Part shown: positions 29,456 through 40,084 of the stretch, in pieces
Numbering within the stretch: the first letter of the stretch is position 1
How the letters are laid out: each line of letters begins with the position of its first letter
Assembly: GCF_900155945.1 (NCBI RefSeq)
Contig: NZ_FTMN01000009.1
Location: forward strand, 154,347 to 218,346
Source: Marinobacterium stanieri
Lineage (GTDB): Bacteria; Pseudomonadota; Gammaproteobacteria; Pseudomonadales; Balneatricaceae
Direction of reading: 5' to 3'
Length of the DNA: 64,000 nt
The notes under the pieces: generated by a model
Database searches by the model: none
What the model saw: only the letters and a program-made list of their open reading frames with translations
Told to the model about the DNA's origin: nothing
Program-made: the position numbers and the translations under genes

Positions 29456-29505
29456 CTGCGGAGCGGCCTGTGCGACCGCCCCTGATGGATCTTGTGTTCA
29501 GTGAA

Positions 29506-30600
<1,095 letters not shown>

Positions 30601-30729
30601 TTACAAAAAAGCGCTAAATAAATTAAATATCCTTTTTATATCAATTATTTAAAACACATCAGCAAAAATACTTCACGCCTTTTTCCCAGCCCGTTTTCAG
30701 CGGCTTTCGACACAAACACCTACAACAAA

Positions 30730-30747
30730 TGGGTGGATTTCCACCCA
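30730..30747. promoter_or_regulatory. Candidate DctD upstream activator palindrome
   Basis: A perfect inverted repeat TGGGTGG-ATTT-CCACCCA about 165 bp upstream of the predicted sigma-54 start site, the usual enhancer distance. The rest of the 384-bp dctP-chemoreceptor gap is AT-rich without another gene. Confidence 0.5.
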
Positions 30748-30873
30748 AATCCAGCGAAAACAAACTCTTGTGGCAGATCAGCTTTTTTTTGCATAGGATC
30801 TGTATACTGGTAACGACATTTTTAATAACGCAAGCCTATTAACAGCGCAGCTCAGAGATCAGGATGGAATAAC

Positions 30874-32481
30874 GTGAACAGCTCCATTTCGATTCAGCAT
30901 AAGGTCAACCTGTCCCTGGTTGTGGTGTTCCTGGTCATCCTGATCAGCTCGCTAACCACTATCTACCGCAGTGAAACTTCACTGGTCGATAACGTTGTTA
31001 CCCAATCCACTCTGGATGCCGCCGACTCCTACTTCGACAGTATCAACATCCTCATGCTCAGCGGCGCCATGGCCAACCGCAGCACCCTGCAACAAAAGAT
31101 GCTGTCCAACGAGGCGATCACCGAAGCCCGCATCATCCGTGGCCAGCAGATCAGTGACGTCTACGGCCCCGGCAGCGATGACTCCCACCCGGTCGACGAC
31201 TTCGATAAACGCGCCATGAAGGGCGAACACGTGATCGAAGAACTGGACGACGAACAGGGCCATCGCCTCACCGTAGTGACACCGATGAAAGCCCTGTCCG
31301 ACTACAAGGGCACTAACTGCCTGCTGTGCCACCAGGTACCGGAAGGCGAAGTCATTGGCGCCGTGCGTGTTACCTATTCCTTTGAAGCGCTGGACAAGCA
31401 GGTTAACCAGAACCTGATCAGCGTGGCGCTGATCGAACTGGGCCTGTTCGTGGCCGGCATCATCCTGATCAGCCTGCTGCTGCGCCGTATCGTCATCAAA
31501 CCGGTTAACGCTCTGGCCGATACCATCCACAGCATCGAGCGCGACAACGACCTGAACCTGCGTTCACAGATCAATTCCGGTGACGAGATTGGCCAGATGT
31601 CGGTTGCGTTCAACTCCATGCTGGACAACATCCATGACGGCATGAAACACGTGAACGACACCGTTAGCCGCCTGGCAGAGTCGGGCAGCCGTATCAGCCG
31701 TGTCGCCACCGACTCCGCATCCGCCGTTCACCATCAGCAGATGCAGACCACCTCGGTTGCCTCGGCCATGGAGCAGATGGAAGCCGCCACCCGCAGTGTC
31801 GCGGCCAGCGCCGAGAACACCGTGTCCGCCTCCGATATGGCATTGCAGGAAAGTAACGAAGGCGCGCAGATCACACAGCAGGCCATTACCGCCATCGAAC
31901 GCTTGCAGCAAAATATTGAGCGCGCAACCGACGTGATTCAGAAGCTGGACAGCCAGAGCCAGAACGTAGGCACGGTGCTGGAAGTGATTCAGAAAATCGC
32001 CGAACAGACCAACCTGCTGGCACTGAACGCGGCCATCGAAGCGGCTCGTGCCGGTGAGCAGGGACGCGGCTTCGCTGTGGTAGCAGATGAAGTGCGTACC
32101 CTGGCTTCTCGCACCCATAACTCCACCGAAGAGATCAACCAGATCATCGTGGCGCTGCAGAACGACGCCAAGGAAGCGGTCTCCGTGATGCAGGAAGCGC
32201 TGGAAGCCGCCGGTAACGGTGTTGAGCAGGTGCGCCAGAGCAACACCACGCTCACCAACATCAATGAAGAAGTGCGGGTCATCAATGACCTCAACCACCA
32301 GGTGGCGAGCGCGGTGCGCGAACAGAGCGACATGGCCAGCAGCGTGGAGCAAAGCATCACCGAGATCAGCCGCAGTGCCGAGGAAACCGCCGAGCGCTCG
32401 GAACACCTCAACCGGGTATCCGACGAGCTGGAACAGCTGTCACAGCAGCTGGAGCAGATGCTCAGCCGCTTCAAACTCTGA
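30874..32481 (+). CDS. Methyl-accepting chemotaxis protein with a haem-c motif in its sensor domain
   Basis: A 535-residue chemoreceptor. The first transmembrane helix is at about 12-30, followed by a periplasmic sensor (31-182) and a second helix (183-204). HAMP (about 205-258) and the signalling domain follow, with the conserved hairpin tip around [19 protein letters not shown] (near 372-390). The sensor contains CLLCH (149-153), a classical CxxCH site for covalent haem c, near the membrane. Haem-binding receptors of this kind are known in Geobacter. It starts at GTG 30874 after AGGA. Placed between dctPQM and dctBD, it may steer cells by redox state or oxygen; the signal is an inference. 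Confidence 0.93.
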   Translation: MNSSISIQHKVNLSLVVVFLVILISSLTTIYRSETSLVDNVVTQSTLDAADSYFDSINILMLSGAMANRSTLQQKMLSNEAITEARIIRGQQISDVYGPGSDDSHPVDDFDKRAMKGEHVIEELDDEQGHRLTVVTPMKALSDYKGTNCLLCHQVPEGEVIGAVRVTYSFEALDKQVNQNLISVALIELGLFVAGIILISLLLRRIVIKPVNALADTIHSIERDNDLNLRSQINSGDEIGQMSVAFNSMLDNIHDGMKHVNDTVSRLAESGSRISRVATDSASAVHHQQMQTTSVASAMEQMEAATRSVAASAENTVSASDMALQESNEGAQITQQAITAIERLQQNIERATDVIQKLDSQSQNVGTVLEVIQKIAEQTNLLALNAAIEAARAGEQGRGFAVVADEVRTLASRTHNSTEEINQIIVALQNDAKEAVSVMQEALEAAGNGVEQVRQSNTTLTNINEEVRVINDLNHQVASAVREQSDMASSVEQSITEISRSAEETAERSEHLNRVSDELEQLSQQLEQMLSRFKL

Positions 32482-32497
32482 TCCAGACTGTAGATAC

Positions 32498-32525
32498 AAG
32501 AAGGCCGCCCTCGGGCGGCCTTCTT
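32498..32525. terminator. Bidirectional terminator between the chemoreceptor and dctD
   Basis: A perfect 13-bp stem AAGAAGGCCGCCC / GGGCGGCCTTCTT with a two-base loop, flanked on the plus strand by a T-rich stretch. The genes are convergent. Confidence 0.85.
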
Positions 32526-32553
32526 GTTTGCGTGCTTTCCAGTGGTATCAGCA

Positions 32554-33918
32554 CTACTGCTTGTAGTCGTTCTTATCCAGACCGTACTTTTTCATCTTGT
32601 CGTACAGCGTCTTGCGCGGCACCCCCAGACTTTCCAGAGTGTCCTTGATCGAGCCACCATGACGGCCCAGTTCGGTGTGGATCAACATCTTTTCAAACCG
32701 CTCCACCTGCTCCGGCAAGGTCATGTTGTCGGCCTGATCATCCGAGGTGATCGGACGGTTGTCGAAATCGAAGGTACACCCTTCCCCCAGCAACACATAG
32801 CGTTCGGCCAGGTTACGCAGTTCCCGCACATTGCCGGGCCAGTCATGCATCATCAGGCTGTGCATGCGCTCGGCAGACAGCTGCGGAATTTCCCGGTTGT
32901 ACAGTGACGAAGCCACCAGGGCAAAGTGCTGGAACAGCAGCGCGATATCTTCGCGTCGTTCACGCAGCGGCGGAATATCCAGACGTACCACGTTCAGGCG
33001 GTAGTAGAGGTCTTCGCGGAAGCGGCCCGCCTCGGCTTCGGCCTTCAGGTCCAGCTTGGTGGCGGCAATCACACGCAGATCCAACGGAATCACATCATTG
33101 GATCCCAACCGCTCGATGGCACGCTCTTCCAGCACTCTCAGCAGCTTGATCTGCAGCGCCATGGGCATACTTTCGATTTCGTCCAGAAACAGGGTGCCGC
33201 CGTTGGCGTGCTCGAATTTGCCGATCCGTTGCGCCTTGGCATCGGTGAAGGCACCGGCTTCGTGACCGAACAACTCACTTTCGATCAGGTTTTCCGGAAC
33301 GGCGCCGCAGTTGATGGCGACGAAATTGTGATCGCGGCGCTTGCCGTGCTCGTGCAGATAACGCGCCAGCAGGTCCTTGCCACATCCGGTTTCGGCCTGG
33401 ATCAGGATATCTGCCGGCATATCCGCGACCGAGCGACTGAGCTGACGCAGCGAGCGAATCGCCTGGGTGTTACCGATAATGCGTGGACCCGGTACATTCT
33501 GCGCTTCCACTTCATCACGCAGGCGGCGGTTTTCCAGCGTCAGGCTGCGCTTGTCCAGTGCTCGACGCACCACATCCAGCAGCAGTTCCGATGCGAACGG
33601 CTTCTCGATAAAGTCATAGGCGCCGTCGCGAATGGCACCCACCGCCATGGAAATATCACCATGGCCGGTAATCAGAATCACCGGCAGGTCCGGATCGATC
33701 GCCTGCACCTGACGCATCAGCTCCAGGCCATCCATGCCCGGCAGGTTGATATCGCTGACAACCACGCCTGGCCAGTCCTCATTCACCTTCTGTAGCGTCG
33801 GCTCAGCCTTTTCCAGGGTGATCAGGTCATAGCCGGCCAGCTCCAGCGTCTGCCCTGCCGCCATGCGGATATGGTGCTCATCGTCGATCAGGATCACGGG
33901 CAGCGGCTGACTGCTCAT
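32554..33918 (-). CDS. dctD: C4-dicarboxylate response regulator DctD (sigma-54 activator)
   Basis: A 454-residue NtrC-type regulator. The receiver domain has Asp56 as phosphorylation site, Thr84 and Lys106. The AAA+ core has Walker A AETGCGKD (175-182), Walker B LFLDE (243-247) and an HTH of Fis type at the C-terminus (about 420-450). The sigma-54 contact loop reads GAFTDA (222-227) instead of the classical GAFTGA. It overlaps dctB by 4 bp. It probably activates the sigma-54 promoter in front of dctP from the palindrome at 30730-30747. Confidence 0.94.
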   Translation of the reverse strand: MSSQPLPVILIDDEHHIRMAAGQTLELAGYDLITLEKAEPTLQKVNEDWPGVVVSDINLPGMDGLELMRQVQAIDPDLPVILITGHGDISMAVGAIRDGAYDFIEKPFASELLLDVVRRALDKRSLTLENRRLRDEVEAQNVPGPRIIGNTQAIRSLRQLSRSVADMPADILIQAETGCGKDLLARYLHEHGKRRDHNFVAINCGAVPENLIESELFGHEAGAFTDAKAQRIGKFEHANGGTLFLDEIESMPMALQIKLLRVLEERAIERLGSNDVIPLDLRVIAATKLDLKAEAEAGRFREDLYYRLNVVRLDIPPLRERREDIALLFQHFALVASSLYNREIPQLSAERMHSLMMHDWPGNVRELRNLAERYVLLGEGCTFDFDNRPITSDDQADNMTLPEQVERFEKMLIHTELGRHGGSIKDTLESLGVPRKTLYDKMKKYGLDKNDYKQ

Positions 33919-36164
33919 GGCATCTCCTTGTATTCACGCTCAGCCACGGCCGGCAGTTCCAGGGTGAACAGGGCACCGCCCTGTGGGTGGTTTGCAACGC
34001 TCAGGCGTCCGCCCAGATTCTCCATGATCCGGTGCGAAATCGATAGGCCCAGGCCCAGCCCTTCACCGCGCTGCTTGGTGGTAAAGAAGGGCTCGAACAC
34101 CCGCTGCATATCGTCGGCGGCAATACCGGGGCCGGTGTCATGCAGTTTCAGGCGCACCAGACCTTCGGCCTGCTCCAGTGTCACATCAATGCGTTTGACC
34201 GGGCTCTGCGCCATCGCCTGCAGGGCATTGGACAGCAGATTGACCAGCACCTGTTCCAGGCGCAGGGTATCGCCCAGTACATAGATATCGTTCAGCTCTG
34301 GCCAGTTGAGTTCAACACCGGACTTGTCCAGACGCCCGTACATCATCGACATGGCCCCGTCACGCACAGCCTTGAGCGAAGTCGGCCCCGGCTGGTCGCT
34401 GCTCTGGCGCGAGAATTCCTTCAGCGGATGGATGATCTTGGCCATACGTTCGGTCAGACCGGCGATCTCCTGCAGGTTCACTTCCACCCGCTCGGGTTTG
34501 TTCAATTTGAGAAACGCGGCCGCATTGTCGGCGTAGTTGCGGATCGCCGTCAGCGGCTGGTTGAGTTCATGGTTGATCCCTGCCGCCAGCTGCCCCAACA
34601 CCGCCAGCTTGGCGGTCTGGATCAGTTCATTCTGGGTGCTGCGGTGCTGCTGCATCTCTTCCAGCAGACGGTCGTTGGTACGGCGCAGGTCCGACGTACG
34701 CTCCTCCACCCGGGTTTCCAGCGCCTCACGGGCACGCTGCAGCTCATCTTCATACTGCTTGCGCTCGGTCATGTCATGCACGGTGACGATAAAGTGGCGG
34801 TCTCCCGCCAATGCCATGCAACCGATGGTCAACTCGATGGGGAAATGACTGCCGTCGGCGCGCACACCGCTGGACTCCAGCGTCAGCTCCGGCATGTCAC
34901 GGCAGGACGCCGCGCCGATTACGCGTTCACAGGCTTCATGCTCTTCCGGTCGAATCAGCTCGGTAAAGGCATAATCCCGGATCGACTCGGCGGAGATCCC
35001 GAACAGTTTTTCCGCCGTCGGGTTAACCGATTCAACCCGGCCCTGGCTATCCAGCGTAATCAGGCCGGCATGGGTGTTGGTAATAATGGCGCTGACCTGG
35101 CGCTCACGTTCCGCCAGTGCATTCAGTTCCCGACGCTGAAACGCGCGCCGCTCACGGCCGATACGCCAACGCGCCTGCAGGAACAGCACCAGCAACACCA
35201 GCGCGATATAGACAAAGGCCGCCAGCACCATGGCCTGCAGCACCGCCTCATTAACCGAGGTCAGGCGTGCCATGATGGAGACGTTCAGCCCGGTGCCGGG
35301 TACGGGGCGTTGTACCAGCAGGTACTCAGACGTCGTCAGACCATCCAGCGCCTTGCCACTGATACGCTCACCCTCGAGTAAGGTTATGAGCTCTGCATCG
35401 CCTTCCAGCCGTTCCCGCCGCACCACTTCCAGTGCGGCCAGCGGGTGATCGAGATAACGCAGGCTGCCGACGATACGTTGCAAATCCACCTGTGAAAGCT
35501 GGCGCAGAGCATGGAACTTCCACTCGGGCCGGGTCGCAATAACGATAATCCCGTCCTCGTCCGTCACGGCAATGTCCTGCAGCGGGTCATTCCAGTCCTG
35601 CTCAATTTCATGCAGGTCAATTTTCACGACAACAACACCGGTTACTTCATCCTGCTGCTGTACAGGCCAGGAGAAGTAATACCCGCGCTTGCGTGAAGTT
35701 GTACCCAGGGCAAAATAACGACCGGCACGGCCCGCCAGTGCATCCTGAAAGTAGGGCCTGAAACTGAAATTCAGGCCAACAAAGCTTTTCTCCTTGTCCC
35801 AGTTGCTGGATGCCAGCGTCACGCCATCCGGCCCCATCAGATAACTGTCGGTCGCTCCCACCACGTCGGTAATCTGCTGCAGATAGCGGTTGGCCCGGTC
35901 AATGCGCCCTGCGTCCCCGGGCTCCGCCAGGGCATCACGCAGGCGCGAATGGCTGGCCATCACCTGAGGCAGGTCCTTGTAGCGGTCCAGTTTCTGCTGC
36001 ACGCTGAGCACGTAGCGCCCCATATTCGCAACAGCTTGTTGCTGCAGTTCCTCCAGTGCCTGCTGACGGCTCAGGTAAGCCACCTGCATCATCACGATCA
36101 GGAACAGCACTACGCCCAACAACAGGGACAAAGGCCGATAACGACGTAGCTTACCCAGGCGCAT
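33915..36164 (-). CDS. dctB: C4-dicarboxylate sensor histidine kinase DctB, with an extra PAS domain
   Basis: A 749-residue sensor kinase, longer than the about 600 residues usual for DctB. Helix 1 lies at about 13-30 and the periplasmic double-PAS (Cache) domain follows, with the typical [28 protein letters not shown] and YYFSWPV ligand-pocket strands. Helix 2 is at about 310-330 and a cytoplasmic PAS domain (355-470, WISSV-like core and TVHDMTERK) is the extra part. A coiled coil follows, then phospho-His532 in [10 protein letters not shown] and the HATPase. AAGG precedes ATG 36164. It is the first gene of dctB-dctD. Confidence 0.93.
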   Translation of the reverse strand: MRLGKLRRYRPLSLLLGVVLFLIVMMQVAYLSRQQALEELQQQAVANMGRYVLSVQQKLDRYKDLPQVMASHSRLRDALAEPGDAGRIDRANRYLQQITDVVGATDSYLMGPDGVTLASSNWDKEKSFVGLNFSFRPYFQDALAGRAGRYFALGTTSRKRGYYFSWPVQQQDEVTGVVVVKIDLHEIEQDWNDPLQDIAVTDEDGIIVIATRPEWKFHALRQLSQVDLQRIVGSLRYLDHPLAALEVVRRERLEGDAELITLLEGERISGKALDGLTTSEYLLVQRPVPGTGLNVSIMARLTSVNEAVLQAMVLAAFVYIALVLLVLFLQARWRIGRERRAFQRRELNALAERERQVSAIITNTHAGLITLDSQGRVESVNPTAEKLFGISAESIRDYAFTELIRPEEHEACERVIGAASCRDMPELTLESSGVRADGSHFPIELTIGCMALAGDRHFIVTVHDMTERKQYEDELQRAREALETRVEERTSDLRRTNDRLLEEMQQHRSTQNELIQTAKLAVLGQLAAGINHELNQPLTAIRNYADNAAAFLKLNKPERVEVNLQEIAGLTERMAKIIHPLKEFSRQSSDQPGPTSLKAVRDGAMSMMYGRLDKSGVELNWPELNDIYVLGDTLRLEQVLVNLLSNALQAMAQSPVKRIDVTLEQAEGLVRLKLHDTGPGIAADDMQRVFEPFFTTKQRGEGLGLGLSISHRIMENLGGRLSVANHPQGGALFTLELPAVAEREYKEMP

Positions 36165-36214
36165 TATTCAGCCTTGTCCATGCCGAACAGCAACGGAAGA
36201 TTGGGGCTGGGCGC

Positions 36215-36243
36215 TTGAAAAATGGTGTCTGGAGCCATACTTT
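36215..36243 (+). promoter_or_regulatory. Predicted sigma-70 promoter of pyk
   Basis: TTGAAA (36215-36220) and TACTTT (36238-36243) are separated by 17 bp, about 43 bp before the pyk ATG. Confidence 0.4.
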
Positions 36244-36285
36244 AGTCGAGACGTTCGACCCTCCACTGACAAGAGATCAGAATTG

Positions 36286-37722
36286 ATGCTTAAGCGTACC
36301 AAAATTGTAGCGACTCTGGGTCCTTCTACTGATGCACCGGGCCGCCTGGACGACTTGATTCGTGCCGGCGTGAACACCGTGCGCCTGAACTTCTCCCACG
36401 GCAGTGCTGATGATCACCGCCGCCGTGTGGAGGCGGTACGCGAAGCCTGCCGTCGCACCGGCGAATCCGTGGCGCTGCTGGGCGACCTCCAGGGTCCGAA
36501 AATTCGCATCTCCCGTTTCAAGGAGGGTCCGATCCAGCTGGCGATCGGTGATCACTTTGTGCTGGACGCTGCCATGGATGAAACCGGCGGCAACCAGCAG
36601 GCCGTGAGCGTCGACTACAAGGCCCTGCCGGAAGATTGCACCGCTGGCGATATCCTGCTGCTGGATGACGGCCGAGTACAACTGAAAGTACTGCAGATTA
36701 ACGGCAGCCGCATTGAAACCGAAGTCACCGTAGGTGGCCCTCTGTCCAACAACAAAGGCATCAACCGTCAGGGCGGTGGTCTCAGCGCCGCAGCGCTGAC
36801 CGACAAGGACAAACACGACATCAAGGTCGCGGCCGAGCTGGAGATGGATTATGTCGCCGTTTCTTTCCCGCGTACCGCTGATGACCTGAACACCGCGCGC
36901 GAACTGCTGGAAGCGGCTGGCAGCAGCGCCGAGATCATCGCCAAGGTGGAGCGCGCCGAAACCGTGGCCAGCCCCGAAGCGCTGGATGCCATCATCAACG
37001 CCTGCGACGGCGTTATGGTTGCCCGTGGAGATTTGGGCGTCGAGATCGGCGATGCCGAGCTGATCGGGGTACAGAAACACATCATCAAACGTGCTCGTCA
37101 GCTTAATCGCGTGGTGATCACGGCTACCCAGATGATGGAAACCATGATCCAGAATCCGATGCCGACCCGCGCCGAGGTCTTCGATGTGGCCAACGCCATT
37201 CTGGATGGCACCGATGCCGTCATGCTGTCCGCCGAGACCGCTGCCGGCAATTACCCGGTCGAAGTGGTCGAAGCGATGACCCGCATCTGTCAGGGTGCCG
37301 AAAAGCACCAGCTGTCACGCCCGGCACCGGTGGCACCGGATCATCTGTGTACCCGCACCGATGAAGCTATCGCCCGCGCCGCCATGTATACAGCGAACGG
37401 TCTGGACAGCGTGAAGGCGATCATCTGCCTGACCGAATCCGGCTCCACACCGCTGTGGATGTCCCGAATCCGTTCCGGCCTGCCGATCTTCGCCCTGACC
37501 CGCAACCACCGCACCATGCGCCGTATGGCACTGTACCGTGGTGTCATGCCGATGTTCTTCGACGCCACTGCGGTCGATGAAACGCGCCTCAATGAGGAAG
37601 TACTGGCCGGCCTGCAGGCACGCGAGCTGCTGCAAAGCGGTGATCGCGTTATCTTGACCCGTGGTGCCAGCATCGGCGAGCATGGCGGCACCAATTCCCT
37701 GCAGATTCTGCAGGTGCCCTGA
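36286..37722 (+). CDS. pyk: Pyruvate kinase
   Basis: Makes pyruvate and ATP from phosphoenolpyruvate and ADP. The 478-residue protein starts [16 protein letters not shown]; the barrel motifs [10 protein letters not shown] (near 36), the catalytic-lysine region IIAKVERAE (near 218) and [12 protein letters not shown] (near 246) are intact. The C-terminal domain lacks any extension. It is closer to the PykA type (class II). ATG 36286 or the adjacent TTG 36283 are both possible. tex follows after 16 bp. Confidence 0.96.
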   Translation: MLKRTKIVATLGPSTDAPGRLDDLIRAGVNTVRLNFSHGSADDHRRRVEAVREACRRTGESVALLGDLQGPKIRISRFKEGPIQLAIGDHFVLDAAMDETGGNQQAVSVDYKALPEDCTAGDILLLDDGRVQLKVLQINGSRIETEVTVGGPLSNNKGINRQGGGLSAAALTDKDKHDIKVAAELEMDYVAVSFPRTADDLNTARELLEAAGSSAEIIAKVERAETVASPEALDAIINACDGVMVARGDLGVEIGDAELIGVQKHIIKRARQLNRVVITATQMMETMIQNPMPTRAEVFDVANAILDGTDAVMLSAETAAGNYPVEVVEAMTRICQGAEKHQLSRPAPVAPDHLCTRTDEAIARAAMYTANGLDSVKAIICLTESGSTPLWMSRIRSGLPIFALTRNHRTMRRMALYRGVMPMFFDATAVDETRLNEEVLAGLQARELLQSGDRVILTRGASIGEHGGTNSLQILQVP

Positions 37723-37738
37723 ACCTAGACGAGCTGCC

Positions 37739-40015
37739 ATGTCCATTGAACAGCAACTGGCGACCGAGCTGAGCATCAAGCCAGCTCAGGTCACCGCCAC
37801 CCTCGCCCTGCTGGATCAGGGCGCCACCCTTCCCTTTATTGCCCGCTATCGTAAAGAGCAAACCGGCGCGCTGGACGACACCCAGTTGCGCCAGCTGCAC
37901 GAACGACTGGGCCAGCTGCGTGACCTGGAAAGCCGACGTGAGTCGATTCTGGGTCGCCTGCGTGAGCAGAACCAGCTGACACCGGAGCTGGAGCAGGCGC
38001 TGAACGCGGCCGACAGCCGCGCCCGACTGGAAGATCTGTACCTGCCCTATCGCCCCAAGCGCCGCAACAAGGCGCAGGAAGCACGGGAAGCAGGGCTTGA
38101 GCCTCTGGCGCAAGAAACGCTGCAGCAGGGCGCCCTGCCCAAGGGAAAACTGAACCAGTTCCTCAATCCCGAGGCCGGCTTTGCCGACGCGGATGCGGTG
38201 GCCGAAGGGGTACGCCAGATTCTGCTGGAAACCCTGAGCGAAGATGCCGATCTGACCGGCGAGCTGCGCCAGCGCCTGTGGCAACAGGGTGAATTCCAGG
38301 TCCGTGCTTCGCGCGGCAAGGCAGACCCGGACAGCAAGTTCCGTGACTACTTCGAATATGCCGAGCCCATCGCCCGCGTGCCTTCCCATCGTGCTCTGGC
38401 CGTGTTGCGCGGTGTATCTGAAGGCGTACTCAAGGCCAGTCTGCATCTGCCCGAAAGCCTCAATGGCTGGCCGGAAGAGCAGATGGCCCGACGCCACAAG
38501 CTGCGCTCGGCGCAACTGGACAGCTGGATGCAGCAAACGCTGGAACAGGCCTGGCAGAAAAAAATGCGCCCCTCGCTGGAAACCGAACTGGTGAAACTCC
38601 TGCGTGAGCAGGCCGACCAGTCCGCCATTGAGGTGTTCGCACGTAATCTCAACGATCTGCTGCTGGCAGCCCCGGCCGGCGCCAAAACCACCATCGGCCT
38701 GGACCCCGGTCTGAGAACCGGCGTTAAGGTGGCGGTGATTGATGCCACCGGCAAGCTGGTGGATTACACCACCATCTACCCGCACGCGCCGCAGAAGCAG
38801 TGGGACAAGTCCCTGCATACGCTGACAACGCTGGCAAAGAAGCACGGCGCCGAACTGATCGCCGTGGGCAACGGTACCGCCTCCCGTGAAACCGAACAGC
38901 TGGCCCAGGCCGTCTGCAAGGCGGTGCCTCAGGCGGTACAGGCGGTGCTGGTCAACGAGGCCGGTGCGTCTGTCTATTCTGCGTCCGAGCTGGCCGCTGC
39001 GGAATTTCCGGATATCGATGTCACCATCCGTGGCGCCGTATCGATTGCCCGTCGCCTGCAGGATCCGCTGGCAGAGCTGGTCAAGATCGATCCCAAATCG
39101 ATTGGCGTAGGTCAGTACCAGCACGATGTGGACCAGAACCGTCTGGGTGAATCCCTTGATGGCGTCATCGAGCAGTGTGTAAACCATGTGGGTGTCGACG
39201 TGAACACGGCGTCTTCTGCCCTGCTGAGCCATGTTGCCGGTCTCAACCGTACCACCGCCGACAATATCGTCGCCTGGCGTGATGAGCACGGAGCTCTGCG
39301 TAACCGTCGTCAACTGCTCAAGGTGCCGCGTTTGGGGCCCAAGGCGTTCGAACAGTGCGCCGGATTCCTGCGCATCCGCGATGGCGAGGAACCCCTGGAT
39401 AACTCTGCCGTTCACCCGGAAAGCTATCCGCTGGCACAGGCCATTGCCACCAGCTGTGGCGTCAAACTCGAGGCGCTGCTGCAGCAGGCCGACAAGCTGA
39501 AACAGGTGGATCCGGCGCAACTGGAGGCCCAGGGTTACGGCAGCTATACCGTACGCGATGTGCTCAGCGAGCTGGAAAAACCGGGCCGTGATCCACGCCC
39601 CGAGTTCCGCTCGGTGCAATACGCCGAAGGCGTGGAAACACTCAAGGACCTGCAACCCGGCATGGAGCTGGAAGGCGTGGTGACCAACGTGACCCATTTC
39701 GGCGCCTTTGTTGATATTGGCGTACACCAGGATGGTCTGGTTCACATTTCTCAGCTGGCTGACCGTTTTGTCAGTGACCCGCACACGATCGTCAGCAGCG
39801 GCGAGATCGTTCGCGTCCGTGTTCTGGAAGTGGATGAAACGCGCAAGCGCATCTCACTGACCATGAAGTCCGGCGCAGCCGCAGACAAGCCAACGCCATC
39901 CTCAGGGCAAGCGCCCAAGGGACGTGCAGCCGCCAAGCCGGCGCAGCAGGCACCGGTAAAAGGCTCACTGGCCGACAAGCTGCAGGCCGCTGGCCTGAGT
40001 TCTCGCCGCCGCTGA
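37739..40015 (+). CDS. tex: Tex, S1-domain RNA-binding transcription accessory protein
   Basis: A 758-residue nucleic-acid-binding protein. It has the N-terminal Tex helical region (LPFIARYRKEQTG near 32-44), a YqgF/RNase-H-like domain (IGLDPGLRTGVKVAV near 320), helix-hairpin-helix motifs (about 490-560) and a C-terminal S1 domain (about 640-710, VTNVTHFGAFVDIGVHQDGLVH region). The tail is Ala/Lys-rich. ATG 37739 gives the conserved MSIEQQLATEL. It forms an operon with pyk. The related eukaryotic Spt6 acts in transcription; the bacterial role is less clear. Confidence 0.95.
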   Translation: MSIEQQLATELSIKPAQVTATLALLDQGATLPFIARYRKEQTGALDDTQLRQLHERLGQLRDLESRRESILGRLREQNQLTPELEQALNAADSRARLEDLYLPYRPKRRNKAQEAREAGLEPLAQETLQQGALPKGKLNQFLNPEAGFADADAVAEGVRQILLETLSEDADLTGELRQRLWQQGEFQVRASRGKADPDSKFRDYFEYAEPIARVPSHRALAVLRGVSEGVLKASLHLPESLNGWPEEQMARRHKLRSAQLDSWMQQTLEQAWQKKMRPSLETELVKLLREQADQSAIEVFARNLNDLLLAAPAGAKTTIGLDPGLRTGVKVAVIDATGKLVDYTTIYPHAPQKQWDKSLHTLTTLAKKHGAELIAVGNGTASRETEQLAQAVCKAVPQAVQAVLVNEAGASVYSASELAAAEFPDIDVTIRGAVSIARRLQDPLAELVKIDPKSIGVGQYQHDVDQNRLGESLDGVIEQCVNHVGVDVNTASSALLSHVAGLNRTTADNIVAWRDEHGALRNRRQLLKVPRLGPKAFEQCAGFLRIRDGEEPLDNSAVHPESYPLAQAIATSCGVKLEALLQQADKLKQVDPAQLEAQGYGSYTVRDVLSELEKPGRDPRPEFRSVQYAEGVETLKDLQPGMELEGVVTNVTHFGAFVDIGVHQDGLVHISQLADRFVSDPHTIVSSGEIVRVRVLEVDETRKRISLTMKSGAAADKPTPSSGQAPKGRAAAKPAQQAPVKGSLADKLQAAGLSSRRR

Positions 40016-40043
40016 GCAGATGCAATTTGCCAAGGGGTGGACG

Positions 40044-40049
40044 TATAAT
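40044..40049 (+). promoter_or_regulatory. Predicted -10 element of gshA
   Basis: A perfect TATAAT 36 bp before the gshA start codon. The -35 region (TGCAAT at 40021-40026) is weak. Confidence 0.4.
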
Positions 40050-40084
40050 GCGCCCCCTAAGGCTCAACCACAGGAATCACAACG

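Noticed and set aside
37649..39784. 711-codon minus-strand open frame opposite tex
   Set aside because: Antisense shadow of tex; composition and lack of any domain argue against coding.
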